64,000 nucleotides of DNA from Pandoraea terrae (GCF_902459695.1 NZ_CABPRZ010000013.1:112066-176065); one strand, 5' to 3'. Counted from the first letter of the stretch, positions 45,356 through 58,224 are shown. Notes: generated by a model not told the origin, from the letters alone. A program made the numbers and translations.

Positions 45356-46711
45356 TCAATACGCCTGGCGCGTCACCCAGCGAAGATAAGCGAGCAGCCC
45401 GGCCGCAGCGACAGCGAGGCTGAGGCTGTTGGCGAACCAGAAGCCCGAGGCGCCCAGAAGGGCGGCAGGGGTCACGCCAAACGTATTGAAGCCAAGCACG
45501 TAGCCGCCGCCCAGGCCGACGCCCCAAAGCGAGAGGGCGTAGATAACGGTCGGCACGATGGCGACCTTGTAGGCCCGCAATACGAATACGGCGGTGATCT
45601 GGAGCGCGTCGAAGACGTGATAGAACGCAGTAAACGCAAACAGTGGCGCAGCGATGCGAACGATGGCGGGATTTGGCGTGTACATCGCGACCAGCAGCGG
45701 CCGCGCGAACCAGATGATCCCTGCGAGTCCGACGGCCAACATCGCCGCAAACTGAATGCCGTGACGGCCGGTGCGGTGCGCGGCCGTATAGTCGCGCGAA
45801 CCGATCGACTGCGCGGTCAATGTCGCCGTCGCGATCGCAATCGACATCGGCAGCATGTAGACGAACGCACTCAGGTTGGCGGCGATCTGGTGTCCGGCGA
45901 GGGTTTCGGCACCCAGGCGTGCGATGAAGATCGCCATGAACGAGAAGGCCGTCACTTCAATCAGGTAGCTCAGGCCCATCGGCACGCCGAGCTTGAGCAG
46001 CGCACGAATCGCATGCCAGCGCGGCCAGCAGAATCGTCTGAAGACGCCGAAGGTCTTCAGGAACGGATGACGCGCCATCAGGAGCAAGCCGAGACTGCAG
46101 GAGACCCAGTTGATCAGCGTCGTGGCGATCGCGCAGCCGCTGCTGCCGAGGGCTGCGATGTGGAAGCCGAAAATGTCCCCGCCGTAGATCAGCGCGAGAT
46201 TCAGCGGCACCTTGAGGGCGAGCCCCGTCAACTGGATCGCCATGACGATGCGCGGCCGCGCGACGGCCGTCGACAGCGATGAATACACGCGGAACAGCAG
46301 TGCAGCCGGAAGACCCAGTGCGAGAATCCGCAGGTAGGCCGAGGCCCGCGCCTCCAGTTCGGGCGACGCCTCCGAAAGCCGCAGGATGAACTGGGGGTGC
46401 AGCAGAAGGGCGCAGCCGGGGATAGCGAGCGCGAGGGCGAGCCACAGGGCTTGGCGCACCGCTTCGCCGATTTCATCCTGGCGGCCGGCGCCGAACAATT
46501 GGGCAGCGATAGGCGACAAAGCCACCAGCACCCCCATCAGTCCTACATACACCGTAATGTAGATGGACCCGCCCAGCGCCAGCGATGCCAGGTCGAAGGC
46601 GGAAAAGCGGCCGACCATCGCCGTATCCATCACGCCGAAGGCAATGGCGGCCACCTGGCCGATCAGCACTGGCCAGGCGAGGCTGGCGATCCGTTTGACG
46701 TCAGGCCACAT
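45356..46711 (-). CDS. norM: MATE family multidrug efflux protein (NorM-like)
   Basis: A 451-residue transporter with twelve predicted membrane helices, PVLIGQVAAIAFGVMDTAMVGR in the first and the second half repeating the fold (GVPMGLSYLIEVTAFSFMAIFIARLG). MATE pumps export cationic drugs with Na+ or H+. Its ATG is three bases from the stop of the glycosyltransferase gene upstream, so they share a transcript. Confidence 0.9.
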   Translation of the reverse strand: MWPDVKRIASLAWPVLIGQVAAIAFGVMDTAMVGRFSAFDLASLALGGSIYITVYVGLMGVLVALSPIAAQLFGAGRQDEIGEAVRQALWLALALAIPGCALLLHPQFILRLSEASPELEARASAYLRILALGLPAALLFRVYSSLSTAVARPRIVMAIQLTGLALKVPLNLALIYGGDIFGFHIAALGSSGCAIATTLINWVSCSLGLLLMARHPFLKTFGVFRRFCWPRWHAIRALLKLGVPMGLSYLIEVTAFSFMAIFIARLGAETLAGHQIAANLSAFVYMLPMSIAIATATLTAQSIGSRDYTAAHRTGRHGIQFAAMLAVGLAGIIWFARPLLVAMYTPNPAIVRIAAPLFAFTAFYHVFDALQITAVFVLRAYKVAIVPTVIYALSLWGVGLGGGYVLGFNTFGVTPAALLGASGFWFANSLSLAVAAAGLLAYLRWVTRQAY

Positions 46712-46714
46712 GCG

Positions 46715-48445
46715 TCAGCGGCGCGAAGGTTTGCGCCATGGGCGCTCCTGCAGCACATAGAGACGGAATCGTTCATCGCGATCAGCGGCGCGGCGGCCTT
46801 CCCACAACAGCCGCCATTCGTACGGCGCCACCGACAGCGGTGCGCCGTAGTCCTGCGTGTCCTGGCGCAGCAGCACATCGCAGTCGTCGTCGGATGTGCC
46901 GAAACGCATCTTCCCGAAGTAGGCGAACGACGCGAGCTGCGCGTCGCCGACACGCGCCGTCCGGATGCACTGATAGTCGGGCGGCAGATGCGCGGCGATT
47001 TGCGCGGCCACGTCGCGGTAGGTCCGGCCGTAGTTGACCACGGGCAGCCACAGCGTCATCAGCAGGACCCACATGAGCGTTGTGCCGCCGCCGGACAGCA
47101 CCACACTGCGCCACAACACCTTCGGGCTGCGCGACACGCGCCAAGCCACGAGCGCAACCCAGGCGCCGGTCACGAGGATCGCCGAGATCAACGTGATCCA
47201 GCTGAATTCCGGCTTGAAGCCGGGGACGAGGCGGTACAGATTGCGGGTCGTCGAGGCAGGAAAGCCGGTCAGTCCCGCAAGCCAGACGACCCACACGAAG
47301 CCGGCGAGCACCGTGAAGCTCAACACCGCGAACCAGTCGATGGCATTGACGGTGCCGCGTTTGAGCGTCGGCAGGCCAAAGGCGGCGACGATCGACAGTG
47401 TGGGGAGCAGCAGCATGTACAAGCGGTTGCCCTGGTGAGCCTGCAGCAGCACGAGGACGAAGACCGGCACGGCCAGCGCAATCGGAATCGCAACGTGGGG
47501 TGCCCGGCGCAGGCCGCGCCACGTATAGAGCGACCACGCTGCCAGCGGCCAGGCGGGCCAGGCGAACAGGGCGAAATTCTTGGCCGTGTAGGCCAGCGAT
47601 TCGAAGCTCGGGCCGCTGAAGCTGTCGACGCCGACATCGCCCCATTCGCCGAGCCACTGACGTGCGCCGGGCGCCCATTGCAGCGCGGCGGCGGGCCAAC
47701 TTGCGGCGATGAGCGCGGCAATCGGCGTGCTGACCACGGCGATCAGGCGTAGGGGCAGCGCGCGGCAAAGCACGGCCGCCGCCAGGCCCGCGATCCACAG
47801 CGTCAGGGTGACAAGCGGTGTCGAGGCCAGCGCGAGGCCGCCAATGGCCACACCGAACCAGGCGGCGCCCTGGCGCGGTTTGTCCAGGCTGCGCACGAGG
47901 CCGTAAGCGGCCATCGTGACCAGGGTCAGTTGCCCGACGCCGGCGGTCGTTTCATGGCCGCGTTCTGCCAGCCCGAAGCAGGCGAGCAGAATGAGCAGCG
48001 CCCCGTCGGCGAGCGTGCGGCCGTAATCGCGGGGTTCGGGCTCGCCGCCGAAGGCGTACTTGAACGGCTGGACCTCCGGCCGGCGGCCAAGCAGATAGGT
48101 GCCATACCAGACGAATGTGCATGTTGCGTAGAAGCACAGGCCGGTGACGATGCGCGCGGCGTCGGGGGCGTTCACCCAGCGGTCGAGCAGGCGGATCACG
48201 AGGGCGCCCAGCCAGAAAATGAGCGGGCCGTTTTCGAAGGCCGGCTTGCCGGCGATGTTGGGCAGCAGCCAATCGGAGAACTGGCCATGCGCCATGGTCC
48301 ACATGACGCCGAAGCCGGCGGCGTCTTCGTTCTTCCACGGGTCACGTCCAAACAGCCCGGCCAGAACGTAGATCACGCAAATCGCGATCAGCAGGGATCG
48401 CGGTAATGCGCTGGTGGCGGAGGCTGTGATACGAACACGTTTCAT
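46715..48445 (-). CDS. ArnT-like / GT83 family integral membrane glycosyltransferase
   Basis: A 576-residue protein with ten or more membrane helices and a C-terminal soluble part (about 500-576). Early GRDPWKNEDAAGFGVMWTMAHG and KPAFENGPLIFWLGAL resemble ArnT and PMT-type enzymes with an acidic catalytic loop near the N-terminus. Such enzymes use polyprenyl-phosphate sugars, for example to modify lipid A. The sugar and acceptor are not visible. It is next to norM. Confidence 0.8.
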   Translation of the reverse strand: MKRVRITASATSALPRSLLIAICVIYVLAGLFGRDPWKNEDAAGFGVMWTMAHGQFSDWLLPNIAGKPAFENGPLIFWLGALVIRLLDRWVNAPDAARIVTGLCFYATCTFVWYGTYLLGRRPEVQPFKYAFGGEPEPRDYGRTLADGALLILLACFGLAERGHETTAGVGQLTLVTMAAYGLVRSLDKPRQGAAWFGVAIGGLALASTPLVTLTLWIAGLAAAVLCRALPLRLIAVVSTPIAALIAASWPAAALQWAPGARQWLGEWGDVGVDSFSGPSFESLAYTAKNFALFAWPAWPLAAWSLYTWRGLRRAPHVAIPIALAVPVFVLVLLQAHQGNRLYMLLLPTLSIVAAFGLPTLKRGTVNAIDWFAVLSFTVLAGFVWVVWLAGLTGFPASTTRNLYRLVPGFKPEFSWITLISAILVTGAWVALVAWRVSRSPKVLWRSVVLSGGGTTLMWVLLMTLWLPVVNYGRTYRDVAAQIAAHLPPDYQCIRTARVGDAQLASFAYFGKMRFGTSDDDCDVLLRQDTQDYGAPLSVAPYEWRLLWEGRRAADRDERFRLYVLQERPWRKPSRR

Positions 48446-48530
48446 GGGGCGCCGGTCGGTGAACTAAGGGAAAACGCGAAAAGACGACAGTATGACAGTA
48501 ACGCGCGCTGCGAACGCGGAGCGCAGGAAC

Positions 48531-48561
48531 AAAAAAGGGCAGCCGAAGCTGCCCATTTTTT
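48531..48561 (-). terminator. Terminator after rpmE2
   Basis: Perfect stem GGGCAGC/GCTGCCC around CGAA, with A6 and T6 flanks; works on the minus strand for rpmE2 and could also act in reverse. Confidence 0.9.
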
Positions 48562-48587
48562 GCTGTCCGGGAGACCCCGGGCAAGAC

Positions 48588-48848
48588 TTACGCGGGGACT
48601 TTGCCTGCGCGGTTGCCGAACTTCTGGCGGAACTTCTCGACGCGGCCGGCCGTGTCCATGATCTTTTGCTGACCCGTGTAGAACGAGTGCGATTCCGACG
48701 ACACTTCGATCTTGGCGAGCGGGTAGGACTTGCCATCCTTCTCGGCCGTTTCCTTGGTCTGGATGGTCGAGCGGGTCACGAACTCGAAGCCGTTCGACAT
48801 GTCGCGGAACAGGACTTCGCGGTAATTCGGGTGAATGCCTTCTTTCAT
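48588..48848 (-). CDS. rpmE2: 50S ribosomal protein L31, type B
   Basis: An 86-residue L31. [16 protein letters not shown] and [29 protein letters not shown] are typical of type B (YkgM) proteins, which lack the four Cys of zinc-binding type A: no Cys is present here. Type B forms are Zur-controlled in some bacteria. It has its own terminator, and its promoter must lie in the 165 bases before mtfA's end. Confidence 0.97.
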   Translation of the reverse strand: MKEGIHPNYREVLFRDMSNGFEFVTRSTIQTKETAEKDGKSYPLAKIEVSSESHSFYTGQQKIMDTAGRVEKFRQKFGNRAGKVPA

Positions 48849-49013
48849 GATCGTACCTGAGGTTTGTCGGTAGCCAGTTTGCGCGGGACCTTCCCGCTAG
48901 CGCCACGGACCACAAGATTCGAGTCCCTGCATCTCGCCACTTGCGACGCGCGCCAACCACTTGCCGGTGAGTAAAACGCGCATTATGCCAGAAAAACAAC
49001 GGCTTGCGCAATC

Positions 49014-49853
49014 TCAGCCGTGGCGTTGCTGCGGTGGCGCAAGGGCTGTCGCCGGATCCTGCAGGAAATAGCGGGAAAACAGGTTGTACAACGCCGGATA
49101 TTCGTTTCGAAACGCCAAAGGCGCGACGAAGAATGCCTCTGCGCAGACCGCGAAGAACTCCGATTCGTGCTCCGCGGCGTACGGGTCGAGCAACGACGTT
49201 TCGGCGAATTCCTCCCATTGGGCATCCGGAACATTGGATACATGGTGGCAGAACTCCTCGTAAGCCGGGTCGAACACGGCGCACCACGCGTCCTGATCGA
49301 GCTCGCCGTGCAGGCGGCGAAGCAATGGCGGTACGCCGTCCGCCTCACCGTTTTCCATGTCGATCTTGTGCACGAATTCGTGAATCACGACGTTGTACGC
49401 CAGTACCGGCTCGCTGGGCTGGACGTCCTGCCACGACAACAGCACCGGGCCGCCTTCCCAGGCTTCGCCGCTGGCTTCCTGCGCGACGTCGTGGACGACG
49501 CCGTCTTCATCCTGAACGGTCTTGCGAATCAGGAACTCGCCCGGATACAACACGATGCCGCGCCAGCTTCGATAGAGCGCAATGGGCAGGTGAAGGATGG
49601 GCAGACAGGCCTGCGCGGCGACCGATGCGCGCATCGCTTCGGTCAGCGGGAGATTGTGCGCTGTCGAGAAATCCTTGTCGGCCAGGAACTTCGTGGCCAG
49701 TTCGCGCAGTTTCGCGCGATCCTCCGGGGAGCGGCGCGCGATGAACGGCAGTTGGTCCAGCACGGCCTGCCAGACGGCATCGTCGATGGCGTGGCGGGCA
49801 AGGTGGCGTGTCTCTCGGGCGCGGCGCAGACGGGACCAGACGGTTTTCAGCAT
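49014..49853 (-). CDS. mtfA: Zinc-dependent peptidase MtfA
   Basis: A 279-residue cytoplasmic protein with the HExxH metal motif (VIHEFVHKIDMENG, near residue 158) and the third ligand region ESEFFAVCAEAFF. MtfA in E. coli binds the Mlc repressor and so influences glucose uptake; it is also an aminopeptidase. The FLADKDF and RSWRGIVLYPGEFLI segments are typical. Convergent with no gene; the MFS gene lies to its right. Confidence 0.9.
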   Translation of the reverse strand: MLKTVWSRLRRARETRHLARHAIDDAVWQAVLDQLPFIARRSPEDRAKLRELATKFLADKDFSTAHNLPLTEAMRASVAAQACLPILHLPIALYRSWRGIVLYPGEFLIRKTVQDEDGVVHDVAQEASGEAWEGGPVLLSWQDVQPSEPVLAYNVVIHEFVHKIDMENGEADGVPPLLRRLHGELDQDAWCAVFDPAYEEFCHHVSNVPDAQWEEFAETSLLDPYAAEHESEFFAVCAEAFFVAPLAFRNEYPALYNLFSRYFLQDPATALAPPQQRHG

Positions 49854-49968
49854 GGTTGTGCGGTATGGCGGATGCGGCCCGGCGGGCCGTGGCGTGACCG
49901 GGTGCGGCGCGTGTGCCGCTCGCCCTGATTTTAGCGTGAATAGGCCTTGGTCAGGTTTTGGTCTGGCC

Positions 49969-51522
49969 TTAATTCAGGCGCTGCTGGAGCGCTGCGAATA
50001 TTCCGCCACACAGCGCCACGATCGCCACGAAATGGAAGCCGTCGATGAACGTGAGGAAGGCGGCTTGCCGCTGGATGATCTGGGCAATCTGCGCCAACGC
50101 CGCGCCATGCGCTTGCGAGACTGCGACACCGGCGTGCGTGAGGGCGGCCGTCAGACTGTCGAGCGTTTGGGAAAACGCCGGGTTGAACGGATTCGTGGCC
50201 TCGCTGAGCCGCGTGCGGTGCAGGGCGTCGCGATGCTGTTCGAAGGCGACGATTGTCGATACCGCGAACGACCCTGACAACTGGCGCAGGATATTCTTCA
50301 GGCGGTATCCGTGAACGAAGCTTTCATGGTCGAACGTCTTGAACGTCAGGTTGGCCACCGGCAGCACGACAAAAATGCCGAACACGCTTTTGAGTGCGAG
50401 GATACCGTAGAGTTGGGCCTGTCCGGCGTCGGGCGGCAGGGCGCCGAGCCATACGCACGTCACGATCGTCATCGCGAAGCCGCTGATAATCAGATACTTC
50501 TTTTGTGTGATGAACTTCGCGAAGCGAAAGTAGGCGATCAGCAGAAGGACCGTCAGCAACGACGAATACCCGAGCAATTGCCCGGTGTGCTCGATCGTGA
50601 AGCCGAAGCCCTGTTCGAAAAGGCGGGGCAGCAGATAGCTTTGTGTGTTTGCAAGGTAGTAATAGAACACAAACAGCAGGAGGCCGACCTGAAACTCGCG
50701 TCGGCGCAGCGATTGCAGTTGAATGAACGGTGCTGGATGTTCCCACTGGTGATATGCGAACCAGACTAGCGCGCCGACTGCGGCGGCCGTCAGCAGCGGC
50801 AGCCACGGGGTTTGCAGCCAGAGCGAGTAACGCATTTCCTGGAGCACCACCTGCAATCCGCCCATGGCGAGCGCGAAGGCCATGAAGGGCAGGAACGGGT
50901 AGCTGCCGCCACCGGTTTGCCGGTCACGCAAGCGGCCGATGTCCGGCACCGAGAACCATGCAAGCGCGGCGAGCATGACGGCCAGCGGTGCGGTGCACAG
51001 GAACAGCATCCGCCACGTGTAGCGCGCCACCAGCAGACTGCCGACGAGCGGCGCGGCCGCCATGCAGGTGAACAGCATCAGCGCGAAGGTCTGCACGGCT
51101 TTGCCGCGCCGTTCGGCCGGGAAGCTGACTTGGGCGAGGATCCGGCATGCGCTCATCCAGCTGCCTGCGCACGCGCCCTGGAGTGTGCGTGCGACGACGA
51201 GCTGCGTGACGCTCTCCGTGGTGCCGGCCACCACGGCGCCACACGCGTACAGTAAGAGCGACACGGTGAGGTAGCGCCGATAGCCGATGCGTTCCACGAG
51301 CCATTGTTGCTTGAGGATGGCCAACACGCTCGCGATGCCGTAGGCGGTCGTCATCCACACGAATTCCTTGGGCGAGGCGTCGACGCCCCCGGCGACATAC
51401 GCCGCGAAATAGACGAGCAGCGCGTTCTCGAAAAACTCCAGTCCCGGAATCAGGCCGATGGCGTAACGATAAGCGTCGAGCCTTACGGGGCGCAGGCCGG
51501 GTGAGGGGGCGTTGGCGGGCAT
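49969..51522 (-). CDS. MFS drug efflux transporter (DHA2-like)
   Basis: About 517 residues with fourteen predicted membrane helices. PLVGSLLVARYTWRMLFLCTAP and RTLQGACAGSWMSACRILAQ are typical of the EmrB/QacA group. The ATG at 51522 is used; a TTG at 51540 overlaps the MerR-type gene's stop and would add six residues. Its MerR regulator gene is directly upstream and coupled. Substrate unknown. Confidence 0.87.
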   Translation of the reverse strand: MPANAPSPGLRPVRLDAYRYAIGLIPGLEFFENALLVYFAAYVAGGVDASPKEFVWMTTAYGIASVLAILKQQWLVERIGYRRYLTVSLLLYACGAVVAGTTESVTQLVVARTLQGACAGSWMSACRILAQVSFPAERRGKAVQTFALMLFTCMAAAPLVGSLLVARYTWRMLFLCTAPLAVMLAALAWFSVPDIGRLRDRQTGGGSYPFLPFMAFALAMGGLQVVLQEMRYSLWLQTPWLPLLTAAAVGALVWFAYHQWEHPAPFIQLQSLRRREFQVGLLLFVFYYYLANTQSYLLPRLFEQGFGFTIEHTGQLLGYSSLLTVLLLIAYFRFAKFITQKKYLIISGFAMTIVTCVWLGALPPDAGQAQLYGILALKSVFGIFVVLPVANLTFKTFDHESFVHGYRLKNILRQLSGSFAVSTIVAFEQHRDALHRTRLSEATNPFNPAFSQTLDSLTAALTHAGVAVSQAHGAALAQIAQIIQRQAAFLTFIDGFHFVAIVALCGGIFAALQQRLN

Positions 51523-51536
51523 CGTGCGCGGGGCGG

Positions 51537-52031
51537 TCAACGGGCGCTGCGGGACTTCGGTGCGGTCTGGCGGGCGCGCTCGGCCAGCAGGTCGTCGGCC
51601 GGCACCCCTCGAAGACGCTGCTCAACGTATTGAAGATCGCGGGTGAGTTGTGCTTCAAGTTTTTCAGCCTCACGCAACTCCTTGCGCACCTGCGCTGTGC
51701 GGGCCCGCAGCGTTTCGAGCTGCGACGCCAATGCGGAGTGCACTGCCGTCAGGTCCGACGCGGCCAGACGATTCTTGCCAGGTTCGACGACGACCATCGG
51801 CCGTTTCAGCATTTCCGTGATGGCCGTGATCGAGAATCCGAGGGAGCGCATGCGCAGTATGCGGCGGAAGGTGTCGATGTCCGCTGCGGCGTACATCCGA
51901 TAACGGCCTTCGCTGCGTCCGGGGACCACGAGACCGAGTTCTTCGTAATATTTCAACGTGCGGGCCGTGACGCCGAGTGCCTGCGCCGCCTGACTGACGG
52001 TGAGAAGGTTGGGGTCTGACTCGGTGCGCAT
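51537..52031 (-). CDS. MerR family transcriptional regulator
   Basis: A 164-residue regulator. The N-terminal HTH (LTVSQAAQALGVTARTLKYYEELGL) and wing (GRYRMYAAADIDTFRRILRMRSLGFS) are typical, followed by a coiled coil (about 85-135) and short C-terminus with few Cys, so the ligand is likely organic rather than metal. It is the first gene of an operon with the MFS pump. Confidence 0.92.
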   Translation of the reverse strand: MRTESDPNLLTVSQAAQALGVTARTLKYYEELGLVVPGRSEGRYRMYAAADIDTFRRILRMRSLGFSITAITEMLKRPMVVVEPGKNRLAASDLTAVHSALASQLETLRARTAQVRKELREAEKLEAQLTRDLQYVEQRLRGVPADDLLAERARQTAPKSRSAR

Positions 52032-52090
52032 GATGGATCTCCGCGTGACGCGGATCGCGATGCATGGCGCGATCCCTGGCCGATGGCGCC

Positions 52091-52120
52091 ATTATACACA
52101 AACGTGCACGTATACGTACA
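52091..52120 (-). promoter_or_regulatory. MerR-type promoter and operator
   Basis: On the minus strand a perfect -10 TATAAT (52096-52091) is preceded by the near-perfect 16-bp palindrome TGCACGTATACGTACA (52105-52120), which overlaps the expected -35 site. This is the MerR-family arrangement and lies about 60 bases before the merR-like gene, implying autoregulation. Confidence 0.65.
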
Positions 52121-52138
52121 GGTTGCGGATTTGCTGCA

Positions 52139-52483
52139 TCAGGCTGCCGGGGCCGTTTCCCAGCGGATCGCGCGCACGCCTGCGGTGTCGCCGAGGCGAG
52201 TCACAAGATGCACGAGCGCTGCGCGTTGGCCTTGCCCGCAGCGAAGCGTGTACGACAATTCGGCCAAATATCCGCCTGCGCGCGCCGTGGTGACGGGCGC
52301 CTGTACCGCGAGACGGCTGCCATGCAGCGATGTGCGAACGAGTTCATCGATCCGGGACGCTTGCGACGTCAACGCGACGACAACGATGCGGTACTGCGGC
52401 GGTTGGGGCAGCGATGCCGTCCGGGGCGTGGTGCGCACCCGCGTGCGCCCGAGCAGGGCGGGAAAGAAAGTCTGCAGCGTCAT
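52139..52483 (-). CDS. MgtC C-terminal (ACT-like) domain fragment
   Basis: A 114-residue ORF. Residues about 28-110 (YRIVVVALTSQ... to LVHLVTRLGDTAGVRAIRWE) resemble the C-terminal cytoplasmic domain of MgtC/SapB proteins, but the membrane helices that should precede it are missing. GGAGG lies just upstream of the ATG at 52483, so translation looks possible. It may be a truncated mgtC or a stand-alone domain. Confidence 0.5.
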   Translation of the reverse strand: MTLQTFFPALLGRTRVRTTPRTASLPQPPQYRIVVVALTSQASRIDELVRTSLHGSRLAVQAPVTTARAGGYLAELSYTLRCGQGQRAALVHLVTRLGDTAGVRAIRWETAPAA

Positions 52484-52948
52484 GGTGTCCTCCAGATGCA
52501 AGGGCCTGGACGATGTTTGCCGCGGGCACGGCGGCGCTTGCGCGCGGCAGCGTGCCGCCGCGCGTGGCGCGATGGAGCGTCATCGAAAATTCGTCCTGCA
52601 CGGGACGCGCCTTGGGCGTGTCTACCGGCTGGATGTCGGCGCGGGGGCGGGGGAATACCGCCGCTGTGGCGTGAGGACGATCGTCAGGCGATCGTATCGG
52701 CCGGCAGCGGCAGTCGGATCTGACTGCGGGTTACCGGGCCGACGCCAAGCCGGCCAATGCCGATGCTTGCGTTTCGTTGCTGGAGCAACTGCCCACGGAA
52801 AACTCCGTCTCTGATGGAAAGCCCGGAGTGTAGGCCGCGACGCCTGGGTTGTAAAGGCGATTGAGGCGCAAAAACCACAGCGCCGCGCGCCGCGCGGGTA
52901 CGCTGACATGCACCCCGAGCGCTTTCAGATATATCCCAAATCACAAAT
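52484..52948 (-). promoter_or_regulatory. Long structured leader before the MgtC-like ORF
   Basis: On the minus strand a good promoter is present: TTTACA (52855-52850) and TACACT (52832-52827), 17 bases apart. The transcript would run about 340 bases before the MgtC-domain ORF. The leader contains several perfect stems, among them GCAGTC/GACTGC with a six-base loop and ACGGA/TCCGT. No coding frame of note is seen in it. The DNA to the right of the promoter (about 52860-52948) only holds the end of the next gene's downstream region. Confidence 0.5.
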
Positions 52949-54379
<1,431 letters not shown>

Positions 54380-54437
54380 CGGTACGCTCCGGCCGCCTGG
54401 GCGGGATGCACGGCCGCATGCAGCGGTATCGCGCGGC

Positions 54438-54815
54438 TCAGGACGATTTCGTGTGTGCGACCCGCGTGCGGGCGGCGCGCTTGAACGGCCGCAGGTAGAG
54501 GATCGTGCACAGGAAGAATAGCACCGAGAGCGCCGTTTCGATCCAGGCGAGCACGCTCGACGGGCCGCTGTCGCTCATGCCGCGCACGATCCCTTCGGCG
54601 ACGAACAGGAGGATGAACATGCTCGACCACTGCATGGTGTAGAGGTTGCGTTTGAGCAGGCCGCGCAGCGGCAGCCACAGCAGCAGCGCTTTGAGCACCA
54701 GCCAGGAGCCGCCCGGGCGTAACGGCGCGAGCCAGAGCTCCCAGGCAACGCACAGCACGATCAGCAGAAGCAGGCTGATAACGCAGATTCGGTGCAGCAA
54801 ACGCGATCCGTTCAT
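54438..54815 (-). CDS. DUF2069 membrane protein
   Basis: A 125-residue protein with four membrane helices (about 10-30, 38-50, 60-80, 88-105). LLLWLPLRGLLKRNLYTMQW is typical of DUF2069. Function unknown. It lies between wrbA and the FAD-linked dehydrogenase on the same strand. Confidence 0.85.
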   Translation of the reverse strand: MNGSRLLHRICVISLLLLIVLCVAWELWLAPLRPGGSWLVLKALLLWLPLRGLLKRNLYTMQWSSMFILLFVAEGIVRGMSDSGPSSVLAWIETALSVLFFLCTILYLRPFKRAARTRVAHTKSS

Positions 54816-54911
54816 GGCGATTCGGCAAGGCGAACGACCCGCGAGGGTCGTCAGGTTCGTGAGTGTGACCAGCGCGCTACGGTCACTCGGGCAGGCACGC
54901 TTGGTGCGCGG

Positions 54912-56897
<1,986 letters not shown>

Positions 56898-56959
56898 TGC
56901 CCGATTTCCGGGGCCGCCGGCTGGCCGGATTGCCCGCGGATCGGTTCGCCGGTTTGCGC

Positions 56960-57286
56960 TTACAGCCGGATCCGGCCGCGGCAGATGTCGCGAAACATCG
57001 CCCAGTCGCCGATCAGGCTGTAGATCGGGTGTGAAAACGTGGCAGGGCGGTTCTTTTCGAAAAAGAAGTGGCCCACCCACGCGAATCCGTAGCCGCAAAC
57101 GACCGCGCCGGCCAGCCACCACGGATTGCCCGTGATCGCAAACGTCACAATGCAGGCGATCACGCCCCACGAACCGATGAAGTGCAGGCGCCGGCAGGTG
57201 GGGTTGCGGTGCTCGCCCAGATAAAACGGATAAAAGTCGGCGAAGGACGCGAAGGGGGGCTTTTCCGGCGGATGCGGCGCTTGCAT
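56960..57286 (-). CDS. Mpo1-like (DUF962) small membrane protein
   Basis: A 108-residue protein. ASFADFYPFYLGEHRNPTCRRLHFIGSW and AWVGHFFFEKNRPATFSHPIYSLIGDW match the Mpo1/DUF962 family (in yeast a 2-hydroxy fatty acid dioxygenase). The His residues in HRNP, H, GHFFFEKNRP and HP are the likely Fe ligands. Bacterial function unproven. Convergent with yihY. Confidence 0.85.
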   Translation of the reverse strand: MQAPHPPEKPPFASFADFYPFYLGEHRNPTCRRLHFIGSWGVIACIVTFAITGNPWWLAGAVVCGYGFAWVGHFFFEKNRPATFSHPIYSLIGDWAMFRDICRGRIRL

Positions 57287-57387
57287 GGCGTCTCCTTCAA
57301 ATGTCTCGCGCTGTCGCTTCGCGCACGCCAGCCTGCGACGCCGCCGTTGATGTGTGCGCGAACCGCGGCGAAGGTATCTCCTGAATA

Positions 57388-58203
57388 TCAGTGTCGCACG
57401 AATGCGAGCAACGCATCGAGTAGCGCGTCGGGCTGCTCTGACATGATGGCGTGGCCGGACTCGAGCAGCGTGGTGGTGACCGGCGCGCCCGTTTGCCGGA
57501 GGGCATCGAGCAGCGCCGCGGCGGCCCGCGGCGGCGTCATCTGGTCCTGGCGGCCTAACACGGCCAATACCGGGCAGCGGACGTTCGCGGCGGCGGCGAA
57601 ACCGCCGTCATAACCATTGCATGCCGCGAAGTCAGTCAGGAATACCTTGGCGGGATTGCGTTGGGCCACGCGCTCCATCAGCCGCTGATTGACGCCCAAT
57701 GTCCAGAACCCGGGGCCCGGGGCTGACGGCTTGGCGGCGATCGTGCTGTGCGACCACATGTTCACCATGGCGATGGCAGCGGGCTCCTGTTCCGCCGCTG
57801 ACCGCAATAGGGTGTCGGCGACGCGCATCGGATACGCACTGGCGATCAGGGCAATGCGCTCGACCCGGTCCGGATGCCGGCCGGCGGCGTCGAGGGCGAT
57901 CATCGATCCCATGCTGTGGCCGACGAGCGTTGCACGGGCCACGCCCGCCAGGTCAAGCAACTGGACAACCCAGTCGGACAATGCGCCGACGGTTGTCAAC
58001 GGCGCACCGTCACTGCGATGGTGGCCCGGCAGGTCGACCGCAAGCACATTGAAGCCGTGGTGCGCAAGATAGCGGCTCTGCAAACCCCAAACGCTATGGT
58101 CGTGCTGCGCGCCATGGAGAAAGACGATCGTGGGGAGCCCGGCATCGATGGTTTTCCCGCCGGTATACGCGTACGCGGTGTGTCCCGCGATCTGAAAATT
58201 CAT
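57388..58203 (-). CDS. Alpha/beta hydrolase
   Basis: A 271-residue hydrolase. FLHGAQHDHSVWGLQSRYLAHHGFNVLAVDLPGHHRSDG, nucleophile elbow GHSMGSMIALDAAGRHP and a C-terminal catalytic His in LLESGHAIMSEQP form a complete set. Substrate unknown. Lies 21 bases downstream of metY on the same strand, so probably co-transcribed. Confidence 0.87.
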   Translation of the reverse strand: MNFQIAGHTAYAYTGGKTIDAGLPTIVFLHGAQHDHSVWGLQSRYLAHHGFNVLAVDLPGHHRSDGAPLTTVGALSDWVVQLLDLAGVARATLVGHSMGSMIALDAAGRHPDRVERIALIASAYPMRVADTLLRSAAEQEPAAIAMVNMWSHSTIAAKPSAPGPGFWTLGVNQRLMERVAQRNPAKVFLTDFAACNGYDGGFAAAANVRCPVLAVLGRQDQMTPPRAAAALLDALRQTGAPVTTTLLESGHAIMSEQPDALLDALLAFVRH

Positions 58204-58224
58204 GTTGTTGTCTCCCGGTGCGGC

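Noticed and set aside
46397..47752. Plus-strand open frame opposite the ArnT-like gene and norM
   Set aside because: Composition is a shadow (Gln/Arg/His-rich) while the membrane protein on the minus strand has family motifs.
52484..52860. yybP-ykoY manganese riboswitch in the leader of the MgtC-like ORF
   Set aside because: The conserved GGGGAGUAG core is not present, so I only call it a structured leader.
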